Shown here: positions 34,966-44,982 of the stretch, piece by piece
Layout: every line of letters begins with the position of its first letter
Numbering within the stretch: position 1 is the first letter of the stretch
NCBI RefSeq assembly: GCF_015291645.1
Contig: NZ_CP030055.1
Coordinates: forward strand, 6,572,001-6,636,000
Direction of reading: 5' to 3'
From: Bradyrhizobium sp. CCBAU 53340
GTDB lineage: Bacteria; Pseudomonadota; Alphaproteobacteria; Rhizobiales; Xanthobacteraceae
Length of the DNA: 64,000 nucleotides
Program-made: the position numbers and the translations under genes
Notes under the pieces: generated by a model
The model's input: only the letters and a program-made list of their open reading frames with translations
What the model was told of the DNA's origin: nothing
Databases searched by the model: none

Positions 34966-36513
34966 CTACATCTGCACTTCGATCAGCCGCGGGCCCGGCT
35001 CGGCGACGGCTTCAGCCAGTGCCTTGTTGAACTCGTCGGCATTGGTGACGGCCCGGCCCGGCACGCCCATGCCCTTGGCCAGCGCGACGAAATCGAGCGT
35101 CGGGCGGTCGAGGCGGAGCATGTCGTTGGCACGCTGGCCGGGCTCGCCGGCGCCGACATTGTCGAACTCGCCGCGCAGGATCTGATAGATGCGGTTGGCG
35201 AACACGATGGTGACGATGTTGAGGTTCTCTCTCGCCTGCGTCCACAGCGACTGGATCGTGTACATCGCGCTGCCGTCGCCGACCATGGTGATCACCTTGC
35301 GGTCCGGGCAGGCGATCGCGGCGCCGATCGACAGCGGGGTCGAGAAGCCGATCGAGCCGCCCATGTTCTGCAGCCAGTCGTGCGGGGCGGCGGCCGCCGT
35401 CGGCGGGAAGAAGCCGCGGCCGGTGGTCAGCGACTCGTCGACCATGATCGCGTTCTCGGGGATCGCACAGGCGATCGCCTGCGCGATCGAGGCGAAGGTG
35501 AGCGCGCCGGTCGGCTTGACCAGTTCCTGCAAAGCCTGCGGCTTGACGTCCCTGGCGCTGGCCTTCACGGCACCGGCAAGCGCTTCCAGCGCTGCCACCG
35601 AATTCTCGCCCCAGGAGGTCATGCGATGCACCTCGCAGCCCTCAGGCTTGAGCATGCTCGGCTTGTTCGGATAGGCAAAGAACGCGACGGGATCGTCGGA
35701 CTCGACCAGCACGATGTGACGGAACTTGGCCAGCATCGGCAGCGCGTTCTCGATGACGTAGTGGATGCGGTCGATCGAATAGCGGCCGCGGCCGCGCGCC
35801 ATTTTCGGGCGGAAGGTCGGGCCCATCACGGTGCAGCCGGTCTTGCCTGCGATGCGCTCTGCCAGCGCCAGGCCCTTTTCGCTCAGTGCGCTGCCGGTCA
35901 TCAGCAGCAGCGTGCCCTCGCCGTCGCCGTGCAGGATTTTTGCGGCCTGCTCGACTGCCTGCGGCGAGTAGCTGGCGCGCTGCTGCTCGGCCGGGACCTC
36001 GGCGATGCCGTCGGCCTCGTTCCAGGCGGTGTCGGCGGGCAGGATCAGGGTCGCGATCTGCGGCGGGGCGCTTTTGGCGGCGGCAATCGCCGCGGCGCCG
36101 TCTGCGGCAACCGATTTGGAATCCGGGGAGGTGCGGACCCAGGACGACATCGGCCGGGCGAGGCCCTCGATGTCGGAGGTCAGCGGTGCGTTGTAGCCGA
36201 TATGGTAGACGGCATGCTGGCCGACGATGTTGACGATGCCGGAATTGGCCTTCTTGGCATTGTGCAGATTGGCAAGGCCGTTGGCGAGGCCCGGGCCGAG
36301 GTGCAGCAGGGTGGAGGCCGGCGTGCCCTTCATGCGAAAATAGCCGTCGGCCGCGCCCGTCACCACGCCCTCGAACAGGCCGAGCACGCAGCGCATGCCC
36401 GGCACGCGGTCGAGCGCGGCGACAAAATGCATCTCGGAGGTGCCGGGGTTTGTGAAGCAGACGTCCACCCCACCCTTGACCATCGTCCGCACCAGGCTTT
36501 CCGCACCATTCAT
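34966..36513 (-). CDS. Acetolactate-synthase-like thiamine pyrophosphate enzyme
   Basis: The 515-aa protein has the TPP-enzyme order: Pyr domain with catalytic Glu (LFEGVVTGAADGYFRM), a central domain, and PP domain with VGDGSAMYTIQSLW and a later Asn residue for diphosphate/Mg binding. The family annotation is acetolactate synthase large subunit-like, but no small (regulatory) subunit or ilv gene is adjacent, so the true substrate is uncertain. I choose the ATG at 36513 with gggag 8 bases upstream, not the frame start at 36564. Confidence 0.8.
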   Translation of the reverse strand: MNGAESLVRTMVKGGVDVCFTNPGTSEMHFVAALDRVPGMRCVLGLFEGVVTGAADGYFRMKGTPASTLLHLGPGLANGLANLHNAKKANSGIVNIVGQHAVYHIGYNAPLTSDIEGLARPMSSWVRTSPDSKSVAADGAAAIAAAKSAPPQIATLILPADTAWNEADGIAEVPAEQQRASYSPQAVEQAAKILHGDGEGTLLLMTGSALSEKGLALAERIAGKTGCTVMGPTFRPKMARGRGRYSIDRIHYVIENALPMLAKFRHIVLVESDDPVAFFAYPNKPSMLKPEGCEVHRMTSWGENSVAALEALAGAVKASARDVKPQALQELVKPTGALTFASIAQAIACAIPENAIMVDESLTTGRGFFPPTAAAAPHDWLQNMGGSIGFSTPLSIGAAIACPDRKVITMVGDGSAMYTIQSLWTQARENLNIVTIVFANRIYQILRGEFDNVGAGEPGQRANDMLRLDRPTLDFVALAKGMGVPGRAVTNADEFNKALAEAVAEPGPRLIEVQM

Positions 36514-36778
36514 TCTGTCTGCTCCCGCAACCGGCGATTTCCAGTGATCACAGCGGTCAATCATTGTTCGCTCGCTCCGTCAAAGCAAGAGCCGGCGTTG
36601 CGACCCTGCCCCGCATCATGACCCGCCGGCTTGGCTAACGCTTTTCGGCAAATTGGCGTGGTTGCCGATTTGGTAACGTCATTCGTTAAGGATGATCCCT
36701 CACGGGGCCGTGGCTTGCGGAAAGCCCGCAAATATGGCCTCTGGCCTTCGTTGAGAAGATCATTTGCCGGGGGATACA

Positions 36779-37357
36779 ATGATTCGGTTTTTTGCCGCGC
36801 CGATCACCGCCATCGCACTCTTGACCGCCACCGCCGGCGGCGCCTTCGCCGAGGAGTTCGACTCCCGCGACATCATGGGTGGCGGCCCGAACTTCTTCCG
36901 CGGCGGCGTGAACCCGGTCCCCCGCACCACCGTCATGTACAACGGCAATTACGCTCCCGGCACGATCGTGGTGAACACCGCCGAGCGGCGGCTCTACCTG
37001 GTGCTCCCGAACGGCCAGGCGCTGCGCTACGGCATCGGCGTCGGCCGCGACGGCTTCCGCTGGGGCGGGGTGCACAAGATCACCGCCAAGAAGGAATGGC
37101 CGGACTGGACACCGCCGTCGCAAATGATCGCCCGCCGGCCCGACCTGCCGCGCCACATGAAAGGCGGCATCGAGAACCCGCTCGGCGCGCGCGCGATGTA
37201 TCTGGGCTCGACGCTCTACCGCATCCACGGCTCCAACGAGCCGGAGACGATCGGCCAGGCGGTCTCCTCGGGCTGCTTCCGCATGACCAATGACGACGTC
37301 ACCGACCTCTACGGCCGCGTCTCGGTCGGCACGACGGTGGTGGTGCTGAACAACTGA
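36779..37357 (+). CDS. L,D-transpeptidase (YkuD family)
   Basis: The 192-aa protein has a signal peptide (AAPITAIALLTATAGGAFA) and a YkuD domain with catalytic His150 and Cys166 in HGSNEPETIGQAVSSGCFRM. Such enzymes form 3-3 cross-links in peptidoglycan or attach proteins to it, in the periplasm. The length and motif are standard for the rhizobial multi-copy ErfK/YbiS type. The ATG at 36779 has gggggat 5 bases upstream; the TTG of the longer frame is unlikely. Confidence 0.88.
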   Translation: MIRFFAAPITAIALLTATAGGAFAEEFDSRDIMGGGPNFFRGGVNPVPRTTVMYNGNYAPGTIVVNTAERRLYLVLPNGQALRYGIGVGRDGFRWGGVHKITAKKEWPDWTPPSQMIARRPDLPRHMKGGIENPLGARAMYLGSTLYRIHGSNEPETIGQAVSSGCFRMTNDDVTDLYGRVSVGTTVVVLNN

Positions 37358-37376
37358 CCACGCACGAGCCGCCGCT

Positions 37377-37406
37377 TCCGCTTTCGCTCTTCGAGCTACG
37401 GCGGAC
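37377..37406. repeat. Interspersed repeat fragment
   Basis: The 30 bases tccgctttcgctcttcgag... match the complement of 28258-28287 at nearly every position. It resembles part of a longer bradyrhizobial intergenic element that also contains cccaccctacgg, which follows here. Confidence 0.6.
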
Positions 37407-37516
37407 AAGTCGCTCTGCCCACCCTACGGCACCGTGCTTGAAGCGACCGGAACCGCCCGGCCGCCTAAATTTGCGGACTTGTGCACGGGCATCGAATACG
37501 GCAGCGTTGCGCAACG

Positions 37517-38332
37517 ATGAGCGCATTGGTCTCGCCCTCGACTGCCCTTCGCTTCGCCCTGCTGGCGTTTGCTGCGCTCACCTGTGTGCCTGACACCGCT
37601 ACCATGGCCGTCGCCGGCGAACTGCCCGCGATCGTCTCGCGCCAGCGCACTGAAAAGAAGAGCTTCACCGACGCCGAGATCGTCGACGGCTTTTTCAAGA
37701 CCGCCTTCGGCGCCGAATACCACCTCGCCGGCCGCGTCGATCGCATCCGCAAGTTCGACACTCCGGTGCGGGTGTTCGCCGAAACCGACCGCGCCGACCG
37801 CAAGGCGCAGCTCGCCAAGGTCGTCGCCGACATCGCCGCGCGTGTGCAGCATCTCGACATCGCCATGACCGATGCCGCCGAGGCGGCGAATGTGCGGGTC
37901 AAGCTGGTGCGCGACCGCGACCTCTACCGCACCATTGCGAGCTTCTATGGCGCGGAGAAGGCGCGCGAGATCCGCACCTCGCTCGATCCCCAGTGCCTGT
38001 CCGGCTTCCGCAAGAACGATCAATTCGAGATCGAGCATTCCGACGTCATCCTCACCGTCGACACCAGCGAGTTCACCTTCCTCGACTGCGCCTATGAGGA
38101 GGTGCTGCAATCGCTCGGGCCGATCAACGACACATCAAGCGTGCCGTGGACGATGTTCAACGACAACGTCTCGATGGGCTATTTCGACGTCTACGACCAG
38201 TACATCCTCAATTTGCTCTACGATCCCCGCATCAAGGCAGGCATGACCGTGCTGGAGGTGAGAGCGGTGCTGCCCGAAGTGCTCGCGGATGTCAGGGCAT
38301 GGGTGAAGCGGGTGAATGAGTTGAAGGACTGA
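37517..38332 (+). CDS. DUF2927 exported protein
   Basis: The 271-aa protein has an N-terminal signal or anchor (FALLAFAALTCVPDTATMAVA) and a DUF2927 domain (FVETDR-like strand, DVILTVDTSEFTFLDCAYEE, LGPINDTSSVPWTMFND). DUF2927 proteins are exported and uncharacterised, with weak resemblance to metal-dependent hydrolases. The start at 37517 fits the signal peptide; the frame begins at 37481. A terminator-like hairpin follows the stop, before the convergent gene. Confidence 0.75.
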   Translation: MSALVSPSTALRFALLAFAALTCVPDTATMAVAGELPAIVSRQRTEKKSFTDAEIVDGFFKTAFGAEYHLAGRVDRIRKFDTPVRVFAETDRADRKAQLAKVVADIAARVQHLDIAMTDAAEAANVRVKLVRDRDLYRTIASFYGAEKAREIRTSLDPQCLSGFRKNDQFEIEHSDVILTVDTSEFTFLDCAYEEVLQSLGPINDTSSVPWTMFNDNVSMGYFDVYDQYILNLLYDPRIKAGMTVLEVRAVLPEVLADVRAWVKRVNELKD

Positions 38333-38338
38333 GGTGCT

Positions 38339-38361
38339 CTTACCTTCCGCTGGAGGGTAAG
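38339..38361. terminator. Hairpin between convergent genes
   Basis: The arms cttacctt (38339-38346) and agggtaag (38354-38361) pair, with inner cc/gg, to make a 10-bp stem with a tiny loop. It lies between the stops of the DUF2927 and threonine-synthase-like genes. It could be a bidirectional terminator or a remnant of the cttaccctcccc repeat also found at 63032. Confidence 0.55.
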
Positions 38362-38376
38362 AACCATCGCCCCGCC

Positions 38377-39504
<1,128 letters not shown>

Positions 39505-39561
39505 GGCGTGCTCCGGGACGTGACCGAGGCCGTACCCTATGTCTGATTATGCCGGCATTAT

Positions 39562-41481
39562 CTAGAGGCCGATGCGGCGCATGAGCTCCGTGAACCGTGC
39601 ATCGCTGCGCAGCGGATCGAAGGCGGGCCGCAGCAGGATCGAGGGGTTGAACCTGATGGCATAGGCCTTGTCGAGCCAGTCGAGGGCGGCGTCACGGTCG
39701 CCGAGGCCGACATAGATGAGCGCGATGTTGGCCTGCGCCGACGGATAGGTCTCGCTGTGCGCAGCCATCTCAGTCGCAATCATGATCGCATCGTCCTTGC
39801 GGCCGGACACCGCATAGGCGTAAGCGAGATTGGAATCGAACACGCTGCTGTGGCCGGAGATCGCGATGGCCTTGCGGAACTCGGCAATGGCCTCGTCGAA
39901 GCGGCCAAGCTGGACCAGGGCCTGGCCAAGCTCATAATGGCCGACGGCAAATTGCGGATCGAGCTCGAGCGTCTTGCGGCTCTGCGCGACCGCCGCGTCG
40001 AAATCCCTGACGATGCACAGCGCATCGGCGATGTCCGCGCCGATGATCAGGGACAGCGGATCGAGGCTTTGCGCCTGGCTGAACTCCTTGAGCGCCTCCG
40101 CCGTCTTGCCCATCAGCATCAGATGCCAGGCGTACCAATGGTGCGCCGTGGCGTAGTTGGGGTTGAGGCGGATGGCGGCCTCGTATTCGGAAGCAGCGAC
40201 ATCCCAATCCCAGCCGTAGAGGTCGAGCGCGAAGGCGAGCGAGGTGTGGGCTTCGCCGAGCGTGCCATCGAGCTCGAGCGCCTTGCCGGCCGCCGCAGTC
40301 GCCTTGGCGAAGGCCTCCTCGGTCGAGAGCACGCCATATTCCCAATCACCGGCTAGAGCATAGGCATCGGCAAGGCCGGAATGGGCCTCGGCATAATTGC
40401 GGTCGGTCTCGATGGCCTGGCGGAAATATTTGATGGCGGCCTTCAGGCCCTCGCCGGTGCGCTTGTTCAGGAAGTAGCGTCCTTTCAAATAATCTTCGTA
40501 AGCCAGCGGATCCACGCTGCGCGTCTTGTCCAAGGCGGCGCGCTCGCCGTGATTCAGCGTGGCGCGCACCTGGCCTGCCACGGCGCGGGCGACGCGAACC
40601 CGAAGCGTCAGCGCATCGCGCACCTCGCCTTCGTAACTGTCGGCCCAGATGCGGCTGTCGTCGGGGGCACGGATTAGCTGGGCGGTGATCCGCACCCGCC
40701 CACCCGCGCGCATCACGCTGCCCTCGATCACGGCATCGACGTTGAGCTCGCGGGCGATGGTCGCGAGCGATTTATGCGCACCCTTGTAAGTCATCGCCGA
40801 GGTGCGCGAGATCACCCGGAGCGAATCGACCTTGCCGAGCTCCGTGATCAGCTCGCCGGTCATGCCGTCGGCGAAGAAGTCCTGCGACGGATCTTGCGAG
40901 GTATCGACCAGCGGCAGCACCGCCAGCGAATGGATCACTTTGGCTCCCGGACGCAAGGCAGACAGCCAGGCTGCAAGCGCCACGGCCAGCAGGAGAGCAA
41001 GGCCGATCAAAGCGAAAAGGCCGTGCTGGCGACCGATGACGGGACGTGCCGGGGGCGCCGCCTCGGCCGCAGGCGACGGCGGAGGCGGATCGGGCTCGCG
41101 CGGCGTGCTGCCATCGACGACGACGGTGACGTCGGCAAGAAAGCGATAGCCGCGGCGCGCCACCGTTTCGACGAAGCGCGGGCTCTCCGCGGAATCCCCG
41201 AGCGCCTCCCTGATCTTGCTCACGGCCTTGTTGAGCCCGTGATCGTAGTCAACCACCGTCTGCGGCCAGAGCAGCGTGCGCAACTCCTCGCGCGTCACCA
41301 CCTCGCCCGGTCGCTCCAGCAGCGCCGCGAGCAATTGAAACGGCTGCTCCTGCAACCGCACCCGCCTGCCGTTCTTGACCAGCTCGCCGCTGCGCGGGTC
41401 GGCCTCGAATGCGCCGAACCTGGCGCGCTTTGCCGGATGTGTCGCGGCGGGTCTTTCGATCAATTCCGGTTCGTGCAGCAT
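39562..41481 (-). CDS. Winged-helix / membrane / TPR regulator (CadC-like)
   Basis: The 639-aa protein has an N-terminal OmpR-type winged helix (about 22-118; RLQEQPFQLLAALLERPGEV), a Pro-rich linker, one membrane segment (about 155-177), a periplasmic TolB-like N-terminal domain (VLPLVDTS...DFFADGMTGEL), and four or more TPR repeats to the C terminus (EAHSGLADAYALAGDWEYG and later copies). This order is that of the alphaproteobacterial membrane-bound one-component regulators, often annotated as adenylate-cyclase-related. The targets are unknown; it is divergent from the next gene, an ECF-like sigma factor, which it might control. Confidence 0.83.
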   Translation of the reverse strand: MLHEPELIERPAATHPAKRARFGAFEADPRSGELVKNGRRVRLQEQPFQLLAALLERPGEVVTREELRTLLWPQTVVDYDHGLNKAVSKIREALGDSAESPRFVETVARRGYRFLADVTVVVDGSTPREPDPPPPSPAAEAAPPARPVIGRQHGLFALIGLALLLAVALAAWLSALRPGAKVIHSLAVLPLVDTSQDPSQDFFADGMTGELITELGKVDSLRVISRTSAMTYKGAHKSLATIARELNVDAVIEGSVMRAGGRVRITAQLIRAPDDSRIWADSYEGEVRDALTLRVRVARAVAGQVRATLNHGERAALDKTRSVDPLAYEDYLKGRYFLNKRTGEGLKAAIKYFRQAIETDRNYAEAHSGLADAYALAGDWEYGVLSTEEAFAKATAAAGKALELDGTLGEAHTSLAFALDLYGWDWDVAASEYEAAIRLNPNYATAHHWYAWHLMLMGKTAEALKEFSQAQSLDPLSLIIGADIADALCIVRDFDAAVAQSRKTLELDPQFAVGHYELGQALVQLGRFDEAIAEFRKAIAISGHSSVFDSNLAYAYAVSGRKDDAIMIATEMAAHSETYPSAQANIALIYVGLGDRDAALDWLDKAYAIRFNPSILLRPAFDPLRSDARFTELMRRIGL

Positions 41482-41646
41482 GGCCGTCTCGAAGCGTTGG
41501 GGAGGTGTGGCCGGAAGCCGATGATTTCACGGGGCTTCCCGGGGGATTGCGATTCCAGCGAAAGACCACGCACGGTCCATTGAGACCGGCTGCCGTGCGG
41601 GCGAAGAAAGCCGCGCACGACAACACGGGACCGCACGGGACACGCG

Positions 41647-42198
41647 ATGAAGAACGGAGTCGATCCGGGACGAAACGGCATGCCTATGCTCGACTCGGCA
41701 TATAATTTCGCGCGCTTCCTGAGCGGCGACGCCGATGCCGCCGAGCACATCGTGCAGGCGGCCTTCCTTCGCGGCGATGTCGGCACGGAACGACGAAGCC
41801 GGACCCGGCTGCTGAAGGGCGTGCGGAATTGCTATCGGACATGGCTGACCACCCGGCGGCGACGCGATCGGCAAAGTGATGTGTTCGCACACAAGCCGTT
41901 ACCTGATGCGGTCGCCGGTTCCGTCCTCCGAACGGACGACCGTACCGACAAAATTTCGGTGGGCGCTGAGGCCGATGCCAGCGCGGTGCGCTGCGCCATC
42001 GAGACCCTGCCGCGGCGCCTCCGCGAAATCCTGGTTCTGCGCGAGCTCGATTCGCTGTCCTACCGGGAGATATCAGAGGTGACGTCGCTGCCGACGGGCG
42101 AGATCATGTCGCGATTGGCCCACGCGCGGCGCCGGCTGGCGAGATCGGTCGATCGACAATTCAAAAATCGAAATTATTTCAATATCTTAAGCGAATAA
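41647..42198 (+). CDS. Divergent ECF-like sigma factor
   Basis: The 183-aa protein has a good region 4 (LPRRLREILVLRELDSLSYR followed by EISEVTSLPTGEIMSRLAHA), but region 2 is poor: FLSGDADAAEHIVQAAFL is the usual start of region 2.2, and RTRLLKGVRNCYRTW stands where the core-binding and -10 helices should be. No anti-sigma gene follows. It could be an orphan ECF sigma with relaxed region 2, or degenerating. It is divergent from the winged-helix/TPR gene 165 bases away, and a GC-rich hairpin follows the stop. Confidence 0.7.
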   Translation: MKNGVDPGRNGMPMLDSAYNFARFLSGDADAAEHIVQAAFLRGDVGTERRSRTRLLKGVRNCYRTWLTTRRRRDRQSDVFAHKPLPDAVAGSVLRTDDRTDKISVGAEADASAVRCAIETLPRRLREILVLRELDSLSYREISEVTSLPTGEIMSRLAHARRRLARSVDRQFKNRNYFNILSE

Positions 42199-42306
42199 AA
42201 TGACCCGCAGGCGGCGCGGGCGGCGCCGCCCCGCCATTTCCCTCGGGACCTCCGATCCCCATATCTAGGTGAGATCAACGGCCCTGCCCGCTCCGCACGA
42301 TTAACT

Positions 42307-42333
42307 TGTCTGTCGTCGCTGGCCGCTACAATA
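42307..42333 (+). promoter_or_regulatory. Possible promoter of the uracil-catabolism operon
   Basis: TTGTCT (42307-42312) and TACAAT (42328-42333) resemble -35 and -10 boxes, though the 15-base spacer is short. Transcription would begin near 42340 and give a leader of about 85 bases before the first gene. Confidence 0.4.
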
Positions 42334-42348
42334 TGTTGGATTGCGTCG

Positions 42349-42413
42349 CCGGGGCTCTGGTCCGGCAACGCTGATGAGCCAGGCCCGTCCGAGCGGCGGG
42401 CCGTTGGCTTTTT
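42349..42413 (+). promoter_or_regulatory. Candidate transcription attenuator in the URC operon leader
   Basis: A terminator-like hairpin (gcca-ggccc at 42378-42386 with gggcc-gt-tggc at 42398-42408) is followed by five T (42409-42413), only one base before the Shine-Dalgarno of the first gene. Upstream, gccgg/ccggc (42349-42353/42362-42366) forms a first hairpin. ggctc (42354-42358) can instead pair with gagcc (42376-42380), which would break the terminator stem. This mutually exclusive pairing suggests regulated readthrough, but nothing identifies the signal. Confidence 0.5.
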
Positions 42414-42425
42414 AGGAGTTTGGCC

Positions 42426-43682
42426 ATGAGCCGCGCGAACCGTACTGAGCATATCCGCCTCACCTCTCATCCGGAGCCGGGCAAGAAAGCCGCCTATCCG
42501 ATTCACTGGGGCGCACCCGATGCGCGCGCCCGCGGGCCGATCATCGGCACGGTGTCGCGCGCCGGGGATCGCAACGTGATCGGCAGCCATGGCGGCTCCT
42601 ATGCGATGTACCGCGCACTCGCGGTCTCCGCCGGCGCGCTGGATCCGATCAAGCGCCCCGATCTCACCAACACGTTCCCCGCAGCGACCATCGGGCCGTT
42701 CGAGCAATGGCGCGATCCCGCAAAGATCGTCGCGCTCGATCCCTGGGGGCACCTGGTCGCCGAGAACTTTGGCAAGGATATCGCCGAGGGCGTCGATATC
42801 CGCCCGAGCATCGCGGTGACGCGGGCACGGCTCGACCTGCCGGAGATCCGCGAGGCGCTCGCCGCCAAGCGCCTGCGCGCCGACGGCGAAGTCGTGCACG
42901 CCAATGGCAGCGTCTCGGTGGTGAAGATCGCGATCGATCCGGTCTGGTACCTGCCCGGCCTTGCCGAACGCTTCAAGACCAACGAGACCGAACTGCGGCG
43001 CACGCTGTTCGAGCAGACCGCCGGCATGTTCCCCGAGCTGGTAACCCGCCCGGACATGAAGGTGTTCCTGCCGCCGATCGGCGGCACCACCGTCTACATG
43101 TTCGGCGATGTGACAAAACTGCCGGATCATCGCACCAGGATCACCTGCCGCGTCCATGATGAGTGCAACGGCTCGGACGTGTTCGGCTCCGACATCTGCA
43201 CCTGCCGGCCCTATCTGATTCACGGCATCGAGGAATCCGCGCGCGGTGCGCAGGAGGGCGGGCTGGGACTCGTCGTCTACAATCGCAAGGAAGGCCGCGC
43301 GCTCGGCGAGGTCACCAAATTCCTGGTCTACAACGCGCGCAAGCGCCAGGAGGACGGCGATGCCGCCGCAGCCTATTTCGAGCGCACCGAATGCGTCGCC
43401 GGCGTCCAGGACGCGCGCTTCCAGCAGCTGATGCCGGATACGATCCACTGGCTCGGCCTCAAGCGCATCGACCGCTTCCTGTCGATGAGCGACATGAAGT
43501 ACGACGCGCTGACCTCGCAGGGCATCGACATCGTCGAGCGCGTCCCGATCCCGCCGGAGCTGATCCCCGCCGACGCCTATGTCGAGATCGCCGCGAAGAA
43601 GGCCGCCGGCTATTACTCGACCGACATCGCGCCCGAGAAGGACGTGGGCGGCGTGGTCGGACGTTCGCTGGAAAAATACTGA
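42426..43682 (+). CDS. GTP cyclohydrolase II-like protein (URC1)
   Basis: The 418-aa protein has a GTP cyclohydrolase II domain in its C-terminal half: zinc cysteines in CRVHDECNGSDVFGSDICTC and the catalytic Arg region VVYNRKEGRALGEV. Its N-terminal 180 residues are not part of riboflavin RibA. This longer arrangement is the URC1 type of the fungal/bacterial uracil catabolism pathway, and the next genes are URC4-like and a uracil phosphoribosyltransferase. The start at 42426 has aggag 7 bases upstream. A hairpin leader lies just ahead. Confidence 0.85.
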   Translation: MSRANRTEHIRLTSHPEPGKKAAYPIHWGAPDARARGPIIGTVSRAGDRNVIGSHGGSYAMYRALAVSAGALDPIKRPDLTNTFPAATIGPFEQWRDPAKIVALDPWGHLVAENFGKDIAEGVDIRPSIAVTRARLDLPEIREALAAKRLRADGEVVHANGSVSVVKIAIDPVWYLPGLAERFKTNETELRRTLFEQTAGMFPELVTRPDMKVFLPPIGGTTVYMFGDVTKLPDHRTRITCRVHDECNGSDVFGSDICTCRPYLIHGIEESARGAQEGGLGLVVYNRKEGRALGEVTKFLVYNARKRQEDGDAAAAYFERTECVAGVQDARFQQLMPDTIHWLGLKRIDRFLSMSDMKYDALTSQGIDIVERVPIPPELIPADAYVEIAAKKAAGYYSTDIAPEKDVGGVVGRSLEKY

Positions 43683-43689
43683 CCTGGCG

Positions 43690-44928
43690 ATGGCGAACGC
43701 TTCAGAACTGCAGGCACGCGCGCTGCTCACCGCAAAGGCGGTTCGCGCGCGGGCTGGCCAAATGTTCGCAATCGGCCTCGACGGCGGGCTCACGCATTTC
43801 ACCATCGATCTCGATCGCATGGACGGCGTCGCCGACGCGGTGCTCGCCGTGACGCGAAAGGCCTATCCGACGCTCGACATTCCCTTCCACGCGCGGTGGC
43901 GGCACTTTGTGTTCGGCGGCGTCGACCGCTGGGCGCGGCTCGCCGATGCGGCATCGTGGCCCGATCGTGCGGCGCGAGCACGCGCGGAGTTCGACCTCGC
44001 CATCGTCAGCGTGCTGCTCGACGCCGGCGCGGGCGCGACCTGGCGATATCGCGACGCCGTCACGGGACAAGGCATCGGCCGATCCGAGGGGCTGGCACTC
44101 GCGAGCCTCGACATGTTTGCCGGCGGGCTGTTTTCGCGCGATGCGCGCGCACTATACAGGGTCGATGCCGATGTGCTTGCAAAGCTGCCGCTCCCGGCCC
44201 TGACGTCGGCCTTCCAGGCCGGCGATGCCAATCCGCTGCTTGGCCTCGAGGGACGCACCGATCTGCTGCAGCGTCTGGGCCGACTGGTGGCCGCGCGCGC
44301 CGACATTTTCGGCATGCAGGACACGCCGCGGCCGGGCGGGCTGTTCGACCACATCGCCGCGCAGGCAACAAACGGCGCCATCCCAGCGCCCGCGATCCTG
44401 TCCGCGGTGCTGAACCAGCTTGGACCGATCTGGCCGTCCCGGCTCGAACTTGCGGGCGTCCCGCTGGGCGATTGCTGGCGGCATCCGGCGATCAGAGCTG
44501 ACGATGCGACCGCCGGCCTCGTGCCCTTGCACAAGCTGTCGCAATGGCTGAGCTATTCGCTGATCGAGCCGCTGCAGCGCGCAGGCTTCGACGTCACCGA
44601 CATCGACGGCCTGACCGGGCTTGCCGAATACCGCAATGGCGGACTGTTCGTCGATCACGAGGTGCTGCGCCTGCGCGATACAGCGGATGCGGATCGCGCG
44701 CACGCGGTGGACTCGCTGCTCGTCGTGGAATGGCGTGCGTTGACGGTCGCGCTGCTGGATCGTGTTGCCGAGCTGGTTCGCGCCAAGCTTGGCCGCAGGC
44801 CGGAGTCATTGCCGCTCGCCAGCATCCTGGAAGGCGGCACCTGGGCCGCGGGCCGCGCCATTGCATTTGCGCGCCGTCCCGATGGCTCCCCGCCCCTCAA
44901 GGTGATCAGCGACGGCACCGTGTTTTAA
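43690..44928 (+). CDS. DUF1688 / URC4 family uracil-catabolism protein
   Basis: The 412-aa protein belongs to the URC4/URG3 (DUF1688) family, needed for uracil breakdown in yeast and encoded in bacterial URC clusters. Characteristic segments are SVLLDAGAGATWRYRDAVTG, RSEGLALASLDMFAGGLFS and LTGLAEYRNGGLFVDHEVL. The catalysed step is unresolved. It begins 7 bases after the URC1 stop, so the two are co-transcribed. The start at 43690 was taken, not the frame start at 43579 inside URC1. Confidence 0.85.
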   Translation: MANASELQARALLTAKAVRARAGQMFAIGLDGGLTHFTIDLDRMDGVADAVLAVTRKAYPTLDIPFHARWRHFVFGGVDRWARLADAASWPDRAARARAEFDLAIVSVLLDAGAGATWRYRDAVTGQGIGRSEGLALASLDMFAGGLFSRDARALYRVDADVLAKLPLPALTSAFQAGDANPLLGLEGRTDLLQRLGRLVAARADIFGMQDTPRPGGLFDHIAAQATNGAIPAPAILSAVLNQLGPIWPSRLELAGVPLGDCWRHPAIRADDATAGLVPLHKLSQWLSYSLIEPLQRAGFDVTDIDGLTGLAEYRNGGLFVDHEVLRLRDTADADRAHAVDSLLVVEWRALTVALLDRVAELVRAKLGRRPESLPLASILEGGTWAAGRAIAFARRPDGSPPLKVISDGTVF

Positions 44929-44982
44929 CCCACCATTGTTGCCCTGCCGAACTGACTTGATGAATTTCAGGAGCATCCGATC

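Noticed and set aside
34966..36513. Possible ilvB of branched-chain amino acid synthesis
   Set aside because: No ilvH/ilvN regulatory subunit or ilvC follows, so the housekeeping name is not justified.
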